Below are positions 16,961 to 25,456 of a DNA stretch of 64,000 nt, piece by piece. The position numbers and the translations under genes are program-made. The notes under the pieces are model-generated. The model did not search any database. It saw nothing but the letters and a program-made list of their open reading frames with translations, and had not been told where the DNA came from. The first letter of the stretch is position 1. Every line of letters begins with the position of its first letter. The stretch comes from Microbacterium arborescens (GTDB lineage Bacteria > Actinomycetota > Actinomycetes > Actinomycetales > Microbacteriaceae). Location of the stretch: positions 3,162,001 through 3,226,000 of the forward strand of contig NZ_CP128474.1 of the NCBI RefSeq assembly GCF_030369635.1, read 5' to 3'.

Positions 16961-18937
16961 TCACCTGCTGCGCGCGGCGTCCCGGCGGGCCAGCTCGGCG
17001 AGACGTTCGTTGTACTCGTCGAGCTCGGAGTCGCCCGCACGATCGACCTGGCGGTCGCGGCGACGCTGCATCCGGTCGTCCGAACGGCTCCACTGGATCG
17101 CCACCGTGACCGCGAGGATCAAGGTGGGGATCTCACCGACCGACCAGGCCACGCCGCCGCCGATGTACTGGTCCTCGAGCGGCGTCGGACCCCATGTTCG
17201 GCCCATCGATCCGAACCACTCCGCGGCAAACATGCCCGACGACATCATGATCGCGATGCCGAAGAAGGCGTGCATCGCCATGACCGCGATGAGCGTGAGC
17301 AGACGGAACGGGTACGGCAGACGGTAGGGCACCGGGTCGATGCCGATCAGTGACAGCACGAACAGGTAGCCCGAGATGAGGAAGTGGACGACCATCCACT
17401 CGTGCCCGATGTGGTCGTACAGCGACCAGCGGAAGAGGTCGGTGTAGTAGAAGACCCACAGCGACCCGATGAACATGATCGACGCGAACGCCGGGTGCGT
17501 CACGACTCTCGAGAAGGGCGTGTGGACGGCCCACAGGATCCACTCGCGGCCGCCCCGCGACCCGTCGTCGCGTTTGCGGATCGCGCGGGCCGCGAGGGTC
17601 ACGGGCGCCCCGGCGACGAGACACAGCGGGATCGCCATCGACAGCAGCATGTGCCCGACCATGTGCAGGCTGAACAGGTAGTCCTGGTAGGCGTTGATGG
17701 GTCCGCTGGTGACCCAGAGCAACAGGAGCAGACCGAACACCCACAGCGCCGTGCGATAGATCGGCCACCTGTCGCCGCGCTTGCGCAGCCGCCGCACGCC
17801 GGCGAGGTAGAAGAACAGGCCGAACCCGACGGCGAACACCCAGAGCAGGTCGACGTCCCAGGTCGTGAACCAGCGCTCGATCGTCAACTCCGGCGGCAGC
17901 ACGGTGCCGGTCAGGATCTGGGCCGGGGTCTGCTGCTCGGGAAGGGTCGTATCGACGGGCGGAGGCGTGCGCGCGAGAGCCGCGGCGGCACCGCTCGCGA
18001 TGCCCATGAAGACGATCTCGACGGTGACGAGCAGCCAGAACACCCGTGCGGCGCCCGACGACGCCAGCTTCGCGATGAGGCGACCGCGGTACGAGGCGCC
18101 GAGCACCCCCATCGCGATGAGGGCGACGACCTTGACGAGCAGCAGCGCCCCGTAGGGCGAGAACAGGTTGGCGGGAGAGAGGATCGCGACGGCGGCGCGG
18201 ACCGTCCCCGACACCGCGACCACGATGAACGCGACGAGGGCGATGCTCGAGTACCGCGACACGACGGCGACCATGTCGGCGCGGTCGACGACGGGCCGGA
18301 TGATCACGAGCAGCAGCAGGCCGCCGAGCCACACGGCCGCGGCGACGATGTGCAGCGCGAGGGCGGTGACCGCGATGTTGTGGTTCGCCTCCTCGCCGGA
18401 GTGCCCCTGCGTGGCCATCGGGATGAGGGATGCCGCAGCCAGGATGCCGACGATCAGGGTCGAGGTCCAGCCGCGCACGGCGAACGTCAGCACCGTCAGA
18501 ACGGCACCGGCGATCGTCGTCAGCAGCCAGGCGCGCCCGGCCTCGGTGTCGACGAGGAACCGGCCGAGCTGCTGGCCGAACTCGGCGCTTGCGCTGGGCG
18601 CGGCACCCAGCAGGTTGAGGAAGGTGAAGAACGCCGTGCCCGCGCTGGCGACGGTGAAAACCGCCGCCGAGATCGACGCGGTGTCGAGGGCGGTGTCGAA
18701 CGGGCGCTCCCCCGCACGCAGGGCGAACAGGGCCACGACGAGGGATCCGACCATGCCGGCCGCGGCGAGGTTGACCACGAGCTTGATGATCGGCAGGCCC
18801 CACCGCACGACGGGTCCGGGGTCGAGCAGCTGCAGCGGGGCCGCGCCGCCGCCGGCCGCGAGGCCGATGAGGACGACGATGAGAGCCGACACAGCGAGGA
18901 TCGCCGGTCCGGCGAGACGCTGCGCTCGGGATTCCAC
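16961..18937 (-). CDS. CopD-CtaG fusion membrane protein (copper handling/cytochrome oxidase assembly)
   Basis: 658 residues, almost entirely membrane-embedded. The first half (about 1-320, around eight helices, with NHNIAVTALALHIVAAAVWLG) corresponds to the CopD copper-resistance domain. The second half (about 350-630, with LFSLHMVGHMLLSMAIP and the MHAFFGIAIMMS helix) is a caa3_CtaG domain with its conserved His residues, including HIGHEWMVVH. Such fusions are common in Actinobacteria and are thought to deliver copper for heme-copper oxidase assembly. The start is GTG at 18937 with TAGGCT six bases upstream and no ribosome-binding site, another leaderless arrangement. Confidence 0.92.
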   Translation of the reverse strand: MESRAQRLAGPAILAVSALIVVLIGLAAGGGAAPLQLLDPGPVVRWGLPIIKLVVNLAAAGMVGSLVVALFALRAGERPFDTALDTASISAAVFTVASAGTAFFTFLNLLGAAPSASAEFGQQLGRFLVDTEAGRAWLLTTIAGAVLTVLTFAVRGWTSTLIVGILAAASLIPMATQGHSGEEANHNIAVTALALHIVAAAVWLGGLLLLVIIRPVVDRADMVAVVSRYSSIALVAFIVVAVSGTVRAAVAILSPANLFSPYGALLLVKVVALIAMGVLGASYRGRLIAKLASSGAARVFWLLVTVEIVFMGIASGAAAALARTPPPVDTTLPEQQTPAQILTGTVLPPELTIERWFTTWDVDLLWVFAVGFGLFFYLAGVRRLRKRGDRWPIYRTALWVFGLLLLLWVTSGPINAYQDYLFSLHMVGHMLLSMAIPLCLVAGAPVTLAARAIRKRDDGSRGGREWILWAVHTPFSRVVTHPAFASIMFIGSLWVFYYTDLFRWSLYDHIGHEWMVVHFLISGYLFVLSLIGIDPVPYRLPYPFRLLTLIAVMAMHAFFGIAIMMSSGMFAAEWFGSMGRTWGPTPLEDQYIGGGVAWSVGEIPTLILAVTVAIQWSRSDDRMQRRRDRQVDRAGDSELDEYNERLAELARRDAARSR

Positions 18938-18943
18938 CCCACA

Positions 18944-18949
18944 AGCCTA
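18944..18949 (-). promoter_or_regulatory. -10 element (TAGGCT) for a leaderless CopD-CtaG transcript
   Basis: TAGGCT on the minus strand is followed by TGTGGG and then the GTG start at 18937, the same six-base spacing seen at other genes of this window. Confidence 0.4.
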
Positions 18950-18978
18950 CGGCGGTCGGCTGCCCCGGGAGGTCGGAG

Positions 18979-19041
18979 CCGCGAGGTCCCCCTTCGGCCG
19001 GGTATGCGGACCGGGTTCCCGGCCCAACTGGGACCTCGCGG
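18979..19041. repeat. Nested inverted repeat between CopD-CtaG and HU genes
   Basis: Arms CCGCGAGGTCCC (18979-18990) and GGGACCTCGCGG (19030-19041) form a perfect 12-bp stem. Inside it GGCCGGG (18996-19002) pairs with CCCGGCC (19018-19024). It has no poly-T run and lies just downstream of the HU terminator as read on the minus strand. A back-up terminator or structured element is possible. Confidence 0.5.
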
Positions 19042-19055
19042 GGCGGGAGGACGAC

Positions 19056-19085
19056 GGAGGGGGATGCCGTGCGGCATCCCCCTCC
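19056..19085 (-). terminator. Strong hairpin terminator of the HU gene
   Basis: A perfect 14-bp inverted repeat (GGAGGGGGATGCCG with its complement) has only TG between the arms. It lies 16 bases after the HU stop on the minus strand. No long T-tract follows, as is common in GC-rich Actinobacteria. Confidence 0.7.
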
Positions 19086-19101
19086 GGTGAATCGTCGTCG
19101 A

Positions 19102-19389
19102 TTACTTGACGGCGGCCTTCAGCTTCGAGCCGGCGGTCACCTTGACGCGCTTGCCCGCGGCGATCTTGATCTCTTCGCCGGTCTGCGGGTTGCGGCCGGT
19201 GCGAGCGGCGGTGTCGACCTGCTCGAAGGCGATCCAGCCCGGAATCGAGACCTTGCTGCCCTTGGCGACGGCCTCGGAGACGGTCGTGAAGAGCGAGTCG
19301 AGCACGCCCGAGACGGCGGCCTGGCTCTGACCGGTGGCGCTGGCGATGCTCGCGACGAGCTCGGTCTTGGTGATGGACTTGTCAGCCAT
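19102..19389 (-). CDS. HU-family DNA-binding protein
   Basis: 95 residues: a complete bacterial HU/IHF fold with the helical N-terminus (SITKTELVASIASATGQ), the conserved core GWIAFEQVDTAARTGRNPQTGEEI with the DNA-inserting arm (RNPQTGE), and a Lys-rich C-terminus. It lacks the long Lys/Ala tail of mycobacterial HupB. It bends and compacts DNA as a dimer. The ATG has a GGAGG ribosome-binding site, and the gene is monocistronic between a TATATT promoter and a strong hairpin terminator. Confidence 0.95.
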   Translation of the reverse strand: MADKSITKTELVASIASATGQSQAAVSGVLDSLFTTVSEAVAKGSKVSIPGWIAFEQVDTAARTGRNPQTGEEIKIAAGKRVKVTAGSKLKAAVK

Positions 19390-19488
19390 AGGGTTGTCCT
19401 CCAGACGGCGGACGACGGACGCGCCGCCGACAGCGTGGGTGGTTCCCGGGGGACTCGCGTCCCACGGTTGGTCGTTCGACCGGTCCCG

Positions 19489-19511
19489 AATATACGCGGA
19501 TTCCGCGGAAT
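19489..19511 (-). promoter_or_regulatory. Candidate HU promoter with adjacent palindrome
   Basis: TATATT (19494-19489 on the minus strand) is a good -10 about 100 bases before the HU start. Immediately upstream is the perfect palindrome ATTCCGCGGAAT (19500-19511) within a run of repeated CCGCG. The palindrome sits between -10 and -35 and could bind a regulator. The rest of 19390-19622 shows nothing else. Confidence 0.45.
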
Positions 19512-19622
19512 TTCGCGGATTTACCGGCATCCAGGGATGCTTTCACCCGGCGTGTCGCCCGTTTTCGGGGCGTGTGGGGCGAATGTGACGTCTGATCGGG
19601 GTCGCGGCAGCTGCAGCGACGG

Positions 19623-20789
19623 TCAGATCCGGCGCAGTGCCGCGACGACCTCGGCCTCCCAGCGGCGCGCGGCGGGAAGCGCCCCGACGAAGATCGGGGT
19701 GTCGTGCGTGACACCGAGATACCGGGTTGCGCTGGCCTCTACTCCGGCGCGGCGGAGCCTCGCGGCGTAGGCCGCGCCGTCTCCGCGCAGCGGGTCGTAC
19801 TCGGCGGTCAGGATCACCGCCGGCGGTAGGTCGGCGAGCGAATCGGCACGCATCGGCGATGCGTACGACTCGTGCGCCCGCGCTCGATCGCCGAGATAGG
19901 TGCGGGCGACCGAAACGAGCTCACGCAGAGCGATGAAAGCCGGGATGCCGAGGGCGTATGTCGCACGCAGGTCGATGAAGCGCCCCGTGAGGTCGGTCAC
20001 GGGCACCTCGAGGATCTGGACGGCGACAGGCAGCCGCGCGCGGTCGCGGTTCATCAGCGTCAGGACGGCGGCGATGTTGCCGCCCGCCGACGCCCCCGAG
20101 ATCCCGATCCGGTCGGGATCGATCCCGAGGACCGCCGCCTGGTCGTGCACCCACTCCCACGCGGCGTACGCCTGCTCGATCTGAGTCGGATAGCGATGCT
20201 CGGGCGCGAGCGAGTAATCGACCGCGATCAGCACGACACCGGATGCCTCGGCACGGCGTCGGCACGCGGCATCCGCCGTCGGGTAGTCGATGCCGCCGAT
20301 GCGGAAGGCTCCGCCGCCGAACACGAGGCACGCGGGCGCGGCCTCGCCCTCGACGAGGGCGGTGGGGCGGTAGACCCGGACGCGCACGTCGGGGTGGCCG
20401 GCGACCGGCACGATGTGCTCGGACGTCTCGATCGCGGGGCCGGGCGCGCCCACCGTGCGGAGCTCCTGGCGGTCCCAAGCGAGCGCGGCCCTGCGGTGAC
20501 GCTCGCGCGGGGTGAGGGGGCGCTTGGCGCCGGACTTCGCCGGGGCGGGGGCCGGGGCCGGGGCCGGGGCGGGCACGGGAGTCGCTGCGGAGGCGGCCGG
20601 CGCGGGGGTGGCCCTCGCGGGGGTGGCCGTCGCGGCGGGGGCCGTGCCCGGCACCCCGTCGGCGGCGGGAGATCGACGCGGTCGCGGCATCCGCTCTGCC
20701 ACCGCTGATGTGACCGATCGCCATGCCTGCCGCAGGAGATAGCGGCGGTGCGTGCGCAGCCGTTCGGCGAAGAAGGGATCCAACGGCAC
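19623..20789 (-). CDS. Alpha/beta hydrolase (HSL-type esterase/lipase)
   Basis: 388 residues. The catalytic part (about 120-388) shows the hormone-sensitive-lipase oxyanion motif as FGGGAFRIGG (Gly-rich HGGG variant with Phe-Gly in place of His-Gly), YSLAPEHRYP, the nucleophile elbow GISGASAGGN, the acid motif AEYDPLRGDG and the His in GVTHDTPI. Residues 45-110 are an Ala/Pro low-complexity segment (repeated APAPAP) not needed for the fold. Start GTG at 20789 has GGAG seven bases upstream. The substrate is unknown. A 40-residue membrane peptide gene ends 2 bases before it. Confidence 0.88.
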   Translation of the reverse strand: MPLDPFFAERLRTHRRYLLRQAWRSVTSAVAERMPRPRRSPAADGVPGTAPAATATPARATPAPAASAATPVPAPAPAPAPAPAKSGAKRPLTPRERHRRAALAWDRQELRTVGAPGPAIETSEHIVPVAGHPDVRVRVYRPTALVEGEAAPACLVFGGGAFRIGGIDYPTADAACRRRAEASGVVLIAVDYSLAPEHRYPTQIEQAYAAWEWVHDQAAVLGIDPDRIGISGASAGGNIAAVLTLMNRDRARLPVAVQILEVPVTDLTGRFIDLRATYALGIPAFIALRELVSVARTYLGDRARAHESYASPMRADSLADLPPAVILTAEYDPLRGDGAAYAARLRRAGVEASATRYLGVTHDTPIFVGALPAARRWEAEVVAALRRI

Positions 20790-20791
20790 GG

Positions 20792-20914
20792 TCAGTCTCC
20801 GTCCGGGCGCTCGGCGCGCTCGTCGAGTTCGCGCAGCCGCCGGAGCTTCGACCACGGCACGAAGACGATCCACATCACCGACGCGATCGCGCCGCCCATG
20901 ATCATCGAGCTCAT
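20792..20914 (-). CDS. Small single-pass membrane protein (40 aa)
   Basis: The short reading frame begins MSSMIMGGAIASV, has one hydrophobic helix (about residues 4-20, ending VFVPW) and a charged tail (KLRRLRELDERAERPDGD). A GGAGG ribosome-binding site lies six bases before the ATG at 20914. The stop is 2 bases from the esterase GTG, so the two are probably co-transcribed. The function is unknown. Longer upstream starts run into repeat DNA and are unlikely. Confidence 0.6.
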   Translation of the reverse strand: MSSMIMGGAIASVMWIVFVPWSKLRRLRELDERAERPDGD

Positions 20915-20960
20915 GTCCATCCTCCGACCGTAGTCGCAGTCGCAGTCGCGACGACCCGTC

Positions 20961-21175
20961 CCGAACACAGGCTCAGGGCCGACTCGGGGGTTCGGCCAGC
21001 AGCTCTCGCCGGCCTGGCCTGTCGACGGCACGGTCAACCCGGGTTGGTCCAACGCCCTGCGCGCCGAGCCAACGCCCGGACGGCCGAGCGAACCGACGCC
21101 GGGCGGTGTGCCGAACACAGGCTCAGCCGGGTCCATCCGCTGCAGCGGAGCGCCTGCGCGGGGCTGAGCCTGTGG
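20961..21175. repeat. Intergenic repeat cluster (CACAGGCTCAG element)
   Basis: CCGAACACAGGCTCAG occurs at 20961-20976 and again at 21111-21126, and GGCTGAGCCTGTGG at 21162-21175 is the same core in inverse orientation. Similar GACAGGCTCAG-type intergenic repeats are familiar from Microbacteriaceae genomes. The whole 20915-21232 stretch has no gene; apart from these copies it shows only GC-rich filler. Confidence 0.5.
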
Positions 21176-21232
21176 ACGGCTCGATCGAGCCGGGCGATCC
21201 CGCTCGCCAGCCGGGGCCGAGCGCGGAAACGA

Positions 21233-21270
21233 CGAAGCCCCCGGCCCGAGGAATCGGGACGGGGGCTTCG
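21233..21270 (-). terminator. Terminator of the rpmB-rpmG-rpsN cluster
   Basis: CGAAGCCCCCG (21233-21243) and CGGGGGCTTCG (21260-21270) form a perfect 11-bp stem with a 16-base loop, 20 bases after the rpsN stop on the minus strand. Confidence 0.75.
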
Positions 21271-21289
21271 GTGCTGTGATGCAGGCGGC

Positions 21290-21595
21290 TTACCAGCTCG
21301 ACTTGGTCACACCGGGCAGCTCGCCCTTGTGCGCCATGTCGCGGAAGCGGACGCGCGAGATGCCGAACTTCGAGAGGTGGCCGCGGGGGCGACCGTCGAT
21401 GGCGTCGCGCTTGCGGACGCGAACCGGCGACGCGTTGCGCGGGAGCTTCTGCAGACCGACGCGGGCGGCCTCGCGGGCCTCGTCGGTCGCGTTCGGGTCG
21501 ACGAGGGTCTTCTTCAGCTCGGCACGCTTCTCGGCGTAGCGGGCGACGACCTCTTCACGCTGGTTGTTGCGCGCGATCTTGCTCTTCTTAGCCAT
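21290..21595 (-). CDS. rpsN: 30S ribosomal protein S14 (zinc-independent long form)
   Basis: 101 residues, the long S14 type. The sequence ([17 protein letters not shown] ... [25 protein letters not shown]) has no CxxC-CxxC zinc ribbon, so it belongs to the cysteine-free class. It binds 16S rRNA in the head of the small subunit. It is the last gene of the rpmB-rpmG-rpsN cluster, 4 bases after the rpmG stop. In mycobacteria such cysteine-free forms are Zur-controlled spares, but no Zur box is visible upstream here. Confidence 0.97.
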   Translation of the reverse strand: MAKKSKIARNNQREEVVARYAEKRAELKKTLVDPNATDEAREAARVGLQKLPRNASPVRVRKRDAIDGRPRGHLSKFGISRVRFRDMAHKGELPGVTKSSW

Positions 21596-21599
21596 GAGA

Positions 21600-21770
21600 T
21601 CAGCGCTCCTCTCGGAATTCGACGTGCTTGCGGATCACCGGGTCGTACTTCTTCAGCACGATGCGGTCGGGGTTGTTGCGACGGTTCTTACGCGTCACGT
21701 AGGTGTACCCCGTACCAGCGGTCGAACGGAGCTTGATGATCGGACGTACGTCCTGAGCCTTCTTCGCCAT
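21600..21770 (-). CDS. rpmG: 50S ribosomal protein L33
   Basis: 56 residues. It begins [19 protein letters not shown] and continues with the family core [17 protein letters not shown] and a Lys/Arg-rich end (KHVEFREER). It contains no cysteine, so it is the zinc-free L33 form. Its ATG shares one base with the rpmB stop (TAATG), which makes the two translationally coupled. It is a component of the large ribosomal subunit near the E site. Confidence 0.96.
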   Translation of the reverse strand: MAKKAQDVRPIIKLRSTAGTGYTYVTRKNRRNNPDRIVLKKYDPVIRKHVEFREER

Positions 21771-22006
21771 TAGAGCTTCACACCCTTCGCGATGAGGTCC
21801 TTGACGACCGACTCGATGCCGCGGGCGTCGATGACCTTGATGCCCTTAGCCGACACGTTCAGCGTGATCTTGCGACCGAGCGAGGGAACGTAGTAGGTCT
21901 TCTTCTGCACGTTCGGGTCGAAGCGACGCTTCGTCCGGCGGTGCGAGTGCGAGATGTTGTGACCGAAGCCGGGAACTGCTCCGGTCACCTGGCACACTGC
22001 TGCCAT
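21770..22006 (-). CDS. rpmB: 50S ribosomal protein L28
   Basis: 78 residues, beginning [25 protein letters not shown] and keeping the conserved [20 protein letters not shown] segment. Only one cysteine (Cys5) is present, so the four-Cys zinc site of other L28 proteins is missing. It is the first gene of the cluster, with GGAGAATCACT preceding the ATG and an apparent leader of roughly 135 bases from a TAGACT -10 element. Confidence 0.96.
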   Translation of the reverse strand: MAAVCQVTGAVPGFGHNISHSHRRTKRRFDPNVQKKTYYVPSLGRKITLNVSAKGIKVIDARGIESVVKDLIAKGVKL

Positions 22007-22146
22007 AGTGATTCTCCTTAGTACCGTGACACCGGACGGTGCCACCCAAGATCCCTTGTCTGCACCCGCGCCTCATCCGGCCGTTTCGGGCCTGTGATGG
22101 GGAGTGGGTACGTACTGCGTGCTGGAGTGCGCGCAGACAAACAGTC

Positions 22147-22152
22147 AGTCTA
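22147..22152 (-). promoter_or_regulatory. Candidate -10 (TAGACT) of rpmB-rpmG-rpsN
   Basis: TAGACT in GTGCTAGACTGACTG on the minus strand would start a roughly 135-base leader. The -35 region is not convincing, and no TGAxAAxGATxxTCA-like Zur box is visible between it and rpmB. Confidence 0.35.
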
Positions 22153-22224
22153 GCACGCGACGGCGTGTCGCCTTGACCGCGCACGGGTTCCGCTGGCCGG
22201 GGATGCCGCTCCCTGCCGCTCTGA

Positions 22225-22230
22225 CATACT
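22225..22230 (+). promoter_or_regulatory. -10 element (CATACT) for a leaderless helicase transcript
   Basis: CATACT lies six bases before the ATG at 22237, matching the spacing of the other leaderless candidates here. No ribosome-binding site precedes the ATG. Confidence 0.4.
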
Positions 22231-22236
22231 GCCGCT

Positions 22237-25200
22237 ATGTCGTCGGAGGTCGATGCTCCCCTCCGGCGGTGGCGGTTCGACGGGAGGCTGCGGCACTACC
22301 AGGCGGACGCGCTCGAACGTGTCGACGCGGACGCCCCGGGGCCTCTCCACATCGTGGCTCCCCCGGGCTCGGGCAAGACCCTGCTCGGCCTTCTGCTCGC
22401 GATGCGGCGGGGGCGGCGGACCCTCGTCCTCGCCCCGACGATCACCATCCGCGACCAGTGGGCGGTCGAGGCGCGGCGCCTCGCTCCCGCCGCCGCCGAC
22501 GTCTCGACCACGAGTGATGCGCCGGCCGCACTGACGGCGCTGACCTACCAGTCGCTGAGCGTGCTCGACGGCGAGAACCCCCTCGCGGCCGTGGCTCACG
22601 ACCGCTGGCTGGGTGAGCTCGAGACGGACGGACGGTCGACGGATGCGGCATCCGCCTGGCTCGACGCTCTGCGCTCGGGCAACCGTCGCGCCTATGCCGC
22701 GGGCATCGCCCGGCGCTCCCGCACCCTGCGGCGCCGCATCGCCCAGGAGGATCCGGATGCGCTGTCGCGAGCGCTGCATCCCAACGCCCGCGCGCTGATC
22801 GAGCGCCTCGTCGAGCACGGTGTCGACACGGTCGTGCTCGACGAATGCCACCACCTGCTCGACCACTGGGCGCTCGTGGTCGCGGCGCTCGTGACACGCC
22901 TTCGCGCTGCGGGGCGGGCTCCGCTCGTCATCGGCCTGACGGCGACGCTCCCCTCGCCCGACGACGGCAACGCCTACGACAACTACACGTCGCTGCTGGG
23001 CGGCGTGGACTACGAGGTGCCGATCCCCGCGGTCGTCCGCGAGGGGAACCTCGCTCCGTATCGTGAGCACGTGCGGTTCGTGGAACCGTCGACGGACGAG
23101 CTCGCGTTCCTCTCGGGCGCGGCGACCGGCCTCGGTGTCCTCATCCGCTCGACCTTCACGCGCGGCGACGGGGCCGACCACCTGGTGAGGATGCTCCAGC
23201 CGGCACCGGATGCCGCGGCCGATCACGGCGACGCGGCTGCCGCCGGGACGGGCGCCGCCGTATCCGGCACGGCAGCCGGGTCGTCGGCCCGGGCCCTCGC
23301 TCCGCCGCCGGCCCCGCCGGCACGCCGCGCGACGGACGAGAGCGCGACGGACGAGAGCGGGACGGATGTCGACATCCGACTGTCGCGCGCGTTCGCCGAC
23401 GACTTCGCGGCGGCCGAGGCGGCCGCCGCGATGCTCGCCACCGTCCATCCCGACCATCCGCTCGTCGCCCATCTCCCGCTCGCGGCGCGGCGACCGCCGA
23501 CGACGGAGGAGGCGCTGCGCCTGCTGGGACGCTTCGCGCTCGACCGCATCCTGCCCGACCCGTCGGCACGCGAGCGATGGGAGCGGATCCGGGCGGCCCT
23601 CGCCGACTTCGGGTTCTCGCTGACTGATCGGGGCCTGCGCCGCACGCGCGACCCGATCGACACGATGCTGGCCTCGTCACTGTCGAAGGACCGTGCGGTC
23701 TGCGACATCCTCCGGCTCGAGCGCGATCGGATCGGGCCTCGCCTGCGCGCGCTCGTCGTGTCGGACTTCAGCGAGCACGGCAATCGACACGGCGGGCTGA
23801 TCGGCCGGGCTGGCGCAGTGCGGACCTTCGACGTCGTCGCAACGGATGCCGCGACCGCCGACCTGCGCTGCGTGCTGGTGACCGGATCGACGACGCGCAT
23901 GGCGACGCGCCACGCCGCGACGCTGTCAGCCGCCTGGTCGGCAGCGCTCGGCATCGAGGTGACGGCGGTCGCTGTCGCGGAGAGTCCGGCGGTGTCGGAG
24001 ATCTCCGCGCCCGGCGTCGGTGCTGCAGGATTCGTCCGAGCCGCCTCGATCCTTCTGGCGCGGGGCGAGCTCGATGTCATCGTCGGAACGCGCGGACTGT
24101 TCGGCGAAGGGTGGGACTGCCCCGCCGTGAACACGCTCATCGATCTGACGTCGGTGGCGACGGCTCCCGCGACGCAGCAGCTGCGGGGCCGCGCGCTGCG
24201 CCTGGATCCGGGCTGGCCGGAGAAGGTCGCGCACATCTGGACCGTGACGGCGATGCTCCCGCCCGAGTCGCCCATCTTCGCCGCGCCCGACCTGTCGCGG
24301 CTGCGCCGCAAGCACGAGCGGCTGTGGGGTGTGCACCGCGACGATCCGGAGCGCATCGTCCGCGGGCTCGCCGGGGTGTTGACGTCCGATCAGCGCCGCC
24401 TGATCGCGGCGGGCCCGCGGCCATCGGCGCACGCGCTCGACGGACTGACGGTCGTCGATCCGCGGGAGCACACGCGCGCCCTCTGGCGTATCGGCGATGA
24501 CTACCTCGATCGAGAGTCGACGGATGCGCTGGTCGTGCGGCGCGTGAACGCTCCGACGTTCCGGACGCGCCTCCGAGCGGATGCCGCGCTCGGTGTCGGC
24601 ACAGCGGCAGCAGGCGTCGTCGCCGTCATCGGGCTCGCTCTCATGATCGTCGGCGGGGCCGGGGCGCTGGGACTCGCGGGTCCCGTCGCCGGCGCGGCGG
24701 CCCTGATCGGGGCCCTGACCGCGGGGGCTCCCGTCGCTCGGGCCTGGTGGCTCGCCCGGCGCGCACACGCGGACGCTCCGGAACTGTACCGGCGGATGGC
24801 CGGCGTGGTCGTGGCGGCATTGCAACGATCGGGACGCCTCCGCGACGCCGCGACGCCAGAGGTGGTCGTCGCGCGGCCGGCGGGTGCCAGCGGCATCCAA
24901 CATCTGGAACTGCGACTGACGCACGCTTCCCTCGATGAGCAGCGCGTGTTCGCCGCCGCGATGGCGGAACTGCTCGGCCCGGTGAAGACACCGCGATTCC
25001 TCCTTCAGGTGGATGCCGGCGGGCGGACACCGATCGTGCGGTGGCTGCTGTGGCGCGCGGCCCGGACCGGATCGTCGAGCGGTTCGGGCGGCTCGCAGTT
25101 CCTGCCGGTGCCTGCGGCGTTCGGCATGGCGGGACCGCGGATCCGCGCGTTCGCCGACGACTGGCAGCGGGTCGTCGGCCCGTGCACACTGCACTTCGTC

Positions 25201-25290
25201 GACAGCCCGGATTCGCTCGCTCTCCTCGCGAGGTCTCGTCGCGCAGGGGCCGTCGCCGACGACCTCACGGTCGTCACCCGCTGGGACTGA
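22237..25290 (+). CDS. Large SF2 DEAD/DEAH helicase with C-terminal membrane hairpin
   Basis: 1,017 residues. Helicase motifs: Q-like RHYQADALE (about 19-27), Walker A APPGSGKT (41-48), DECH box 202-205 in VVLDECHHLL, motif III GLTATLP, and in the second RecA-like lobe GTRGLFGEGWDCPAVNTLIDL and the motif VI equivalent QQLRGRALRLDP. The lobes are separated by a long insert (about 300-500) with an Ala/Pro-rich stretch. Residues about 785-838 are two closely spaced hydrophobic helices, unusual for a helicase, followed by a roughly 170-residue soluble tail. Role unknown; related proteins are annotated only as DEAD/DEAH helicases. It stands alone. Confidence 0.88.
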   Translation: MSSEVDAPLRRWRFDGRLRHYQADALERVDADAPGPLHIVAPPGSGKTLLGLLLAMRRGRRTLVLAPTITIRDQWAVEARRLAPAAADVSTTSDAPAALTALTYQSLSVLDGENPLAAVAHDRWLGELETDGRSTDAASAWLDALRSGNRRAYAAGIARRSRTLRRRIAQEDPDALSRALHPNARALIERLVEHGVDTVVLDECHHLLDHWALVVAALVTRLRAAGRAPLVIGLTATLPSPDDGNAYDNYTSLLGGVDYEVPIPAVVREGNLAPYREHVRFVEPSTDELAFLSGAATGLGVLIRSTFTRGDGADHLVRMLQPAPDAAADHGDAAAAGTGAAVSGTAAGSSARALAPPPAPPARRATDESATDESGTDVDIRLSRAFADDFAAAEAAAAMLATVHPDHPLVAHLPLAARRPPTTEEALRLLGRFALDRILPDPSARERWERIRAALADFGFSLTDRGLRRTRDPIDTMLASSLSKDRAVCDILRLERDRIGPRLRALVVSDFSEHGNRHGGLIGRAGAVRTFDVVATDAATADLRCVLVTGSTTRMATRHAATLSAAWSAALGIEVTAVAVAESPAVSEISAPGVGAAGFVRAASILLARGELDVIVGTRGLFGEGWDCPAVNTLIDLTSVATAPATQQLRGRALRLDPGWPEKVAHIWTVTAMLPPESPIFAAPDLSRLRRKHERLWGVHRDDPERIVRGLAGVLTSDQRRLIAAGPRPSAHALDGLTVVDPREHTRALWRIGDDYLDRESTDALVVRRVNAPTFRTRLRADAALGVGTAAAGVVAVIGLALMIVGGAGALGLAGPVAGAAALIGALTAGAPVARAWWLARRAHADAPELYRRMAGVVVAALQRSGRLRDAATPEVVVARPAGASGIQHLELRLTHASLDEQRVFAAAMAELLGPVKTPRFLLQVDAGGRTPIVRWLLWRAARTGSSSGSGGSQFLPVPAAFGMAGPRIRAFADDWQRVVGPCTLHFVDSPDSLALLARSRRAGAVADDLTVVTRWD

Positions 25291-25386
25291 CAGCCCCCTC
25301 CCCCCTCACCCCTCCCCTGCCGCGCGAACCGACGCGAACGGCGCCTTATCCGGTGCTGACACGACCATTCGCGTCGGGTCGTCGCC

Positions 25387-25456
25387 GGGCGCGCGGCAGC
25401 GGGCGCGCGGCAGCGGGCGCGCGTCAGCGGGCGCGCGTCAGCGGGCGCGCGAAGCG
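25387..25456. repeat. 14-bp tandem repeat (gggcgcgcggcagc)
   Basis: Five consecutive 14-base units start at 25387, 25401, 25415, 25429 and 25443. The first two are identical, the next two carry GTCAGC in place of GGCAGC, and the fifth is diverged. The last copies overlap the C-terminal codons of the glycosylase gene. The rest of 25291-25386 is featureless. Confidence 0.8.

Noticed and set aside
25387..25456. CRISPR or attachment-site array
   Set aside because: It is a simple 14-bp tandem repeat without spacers that runs into a coding end; replication slippage explains it.
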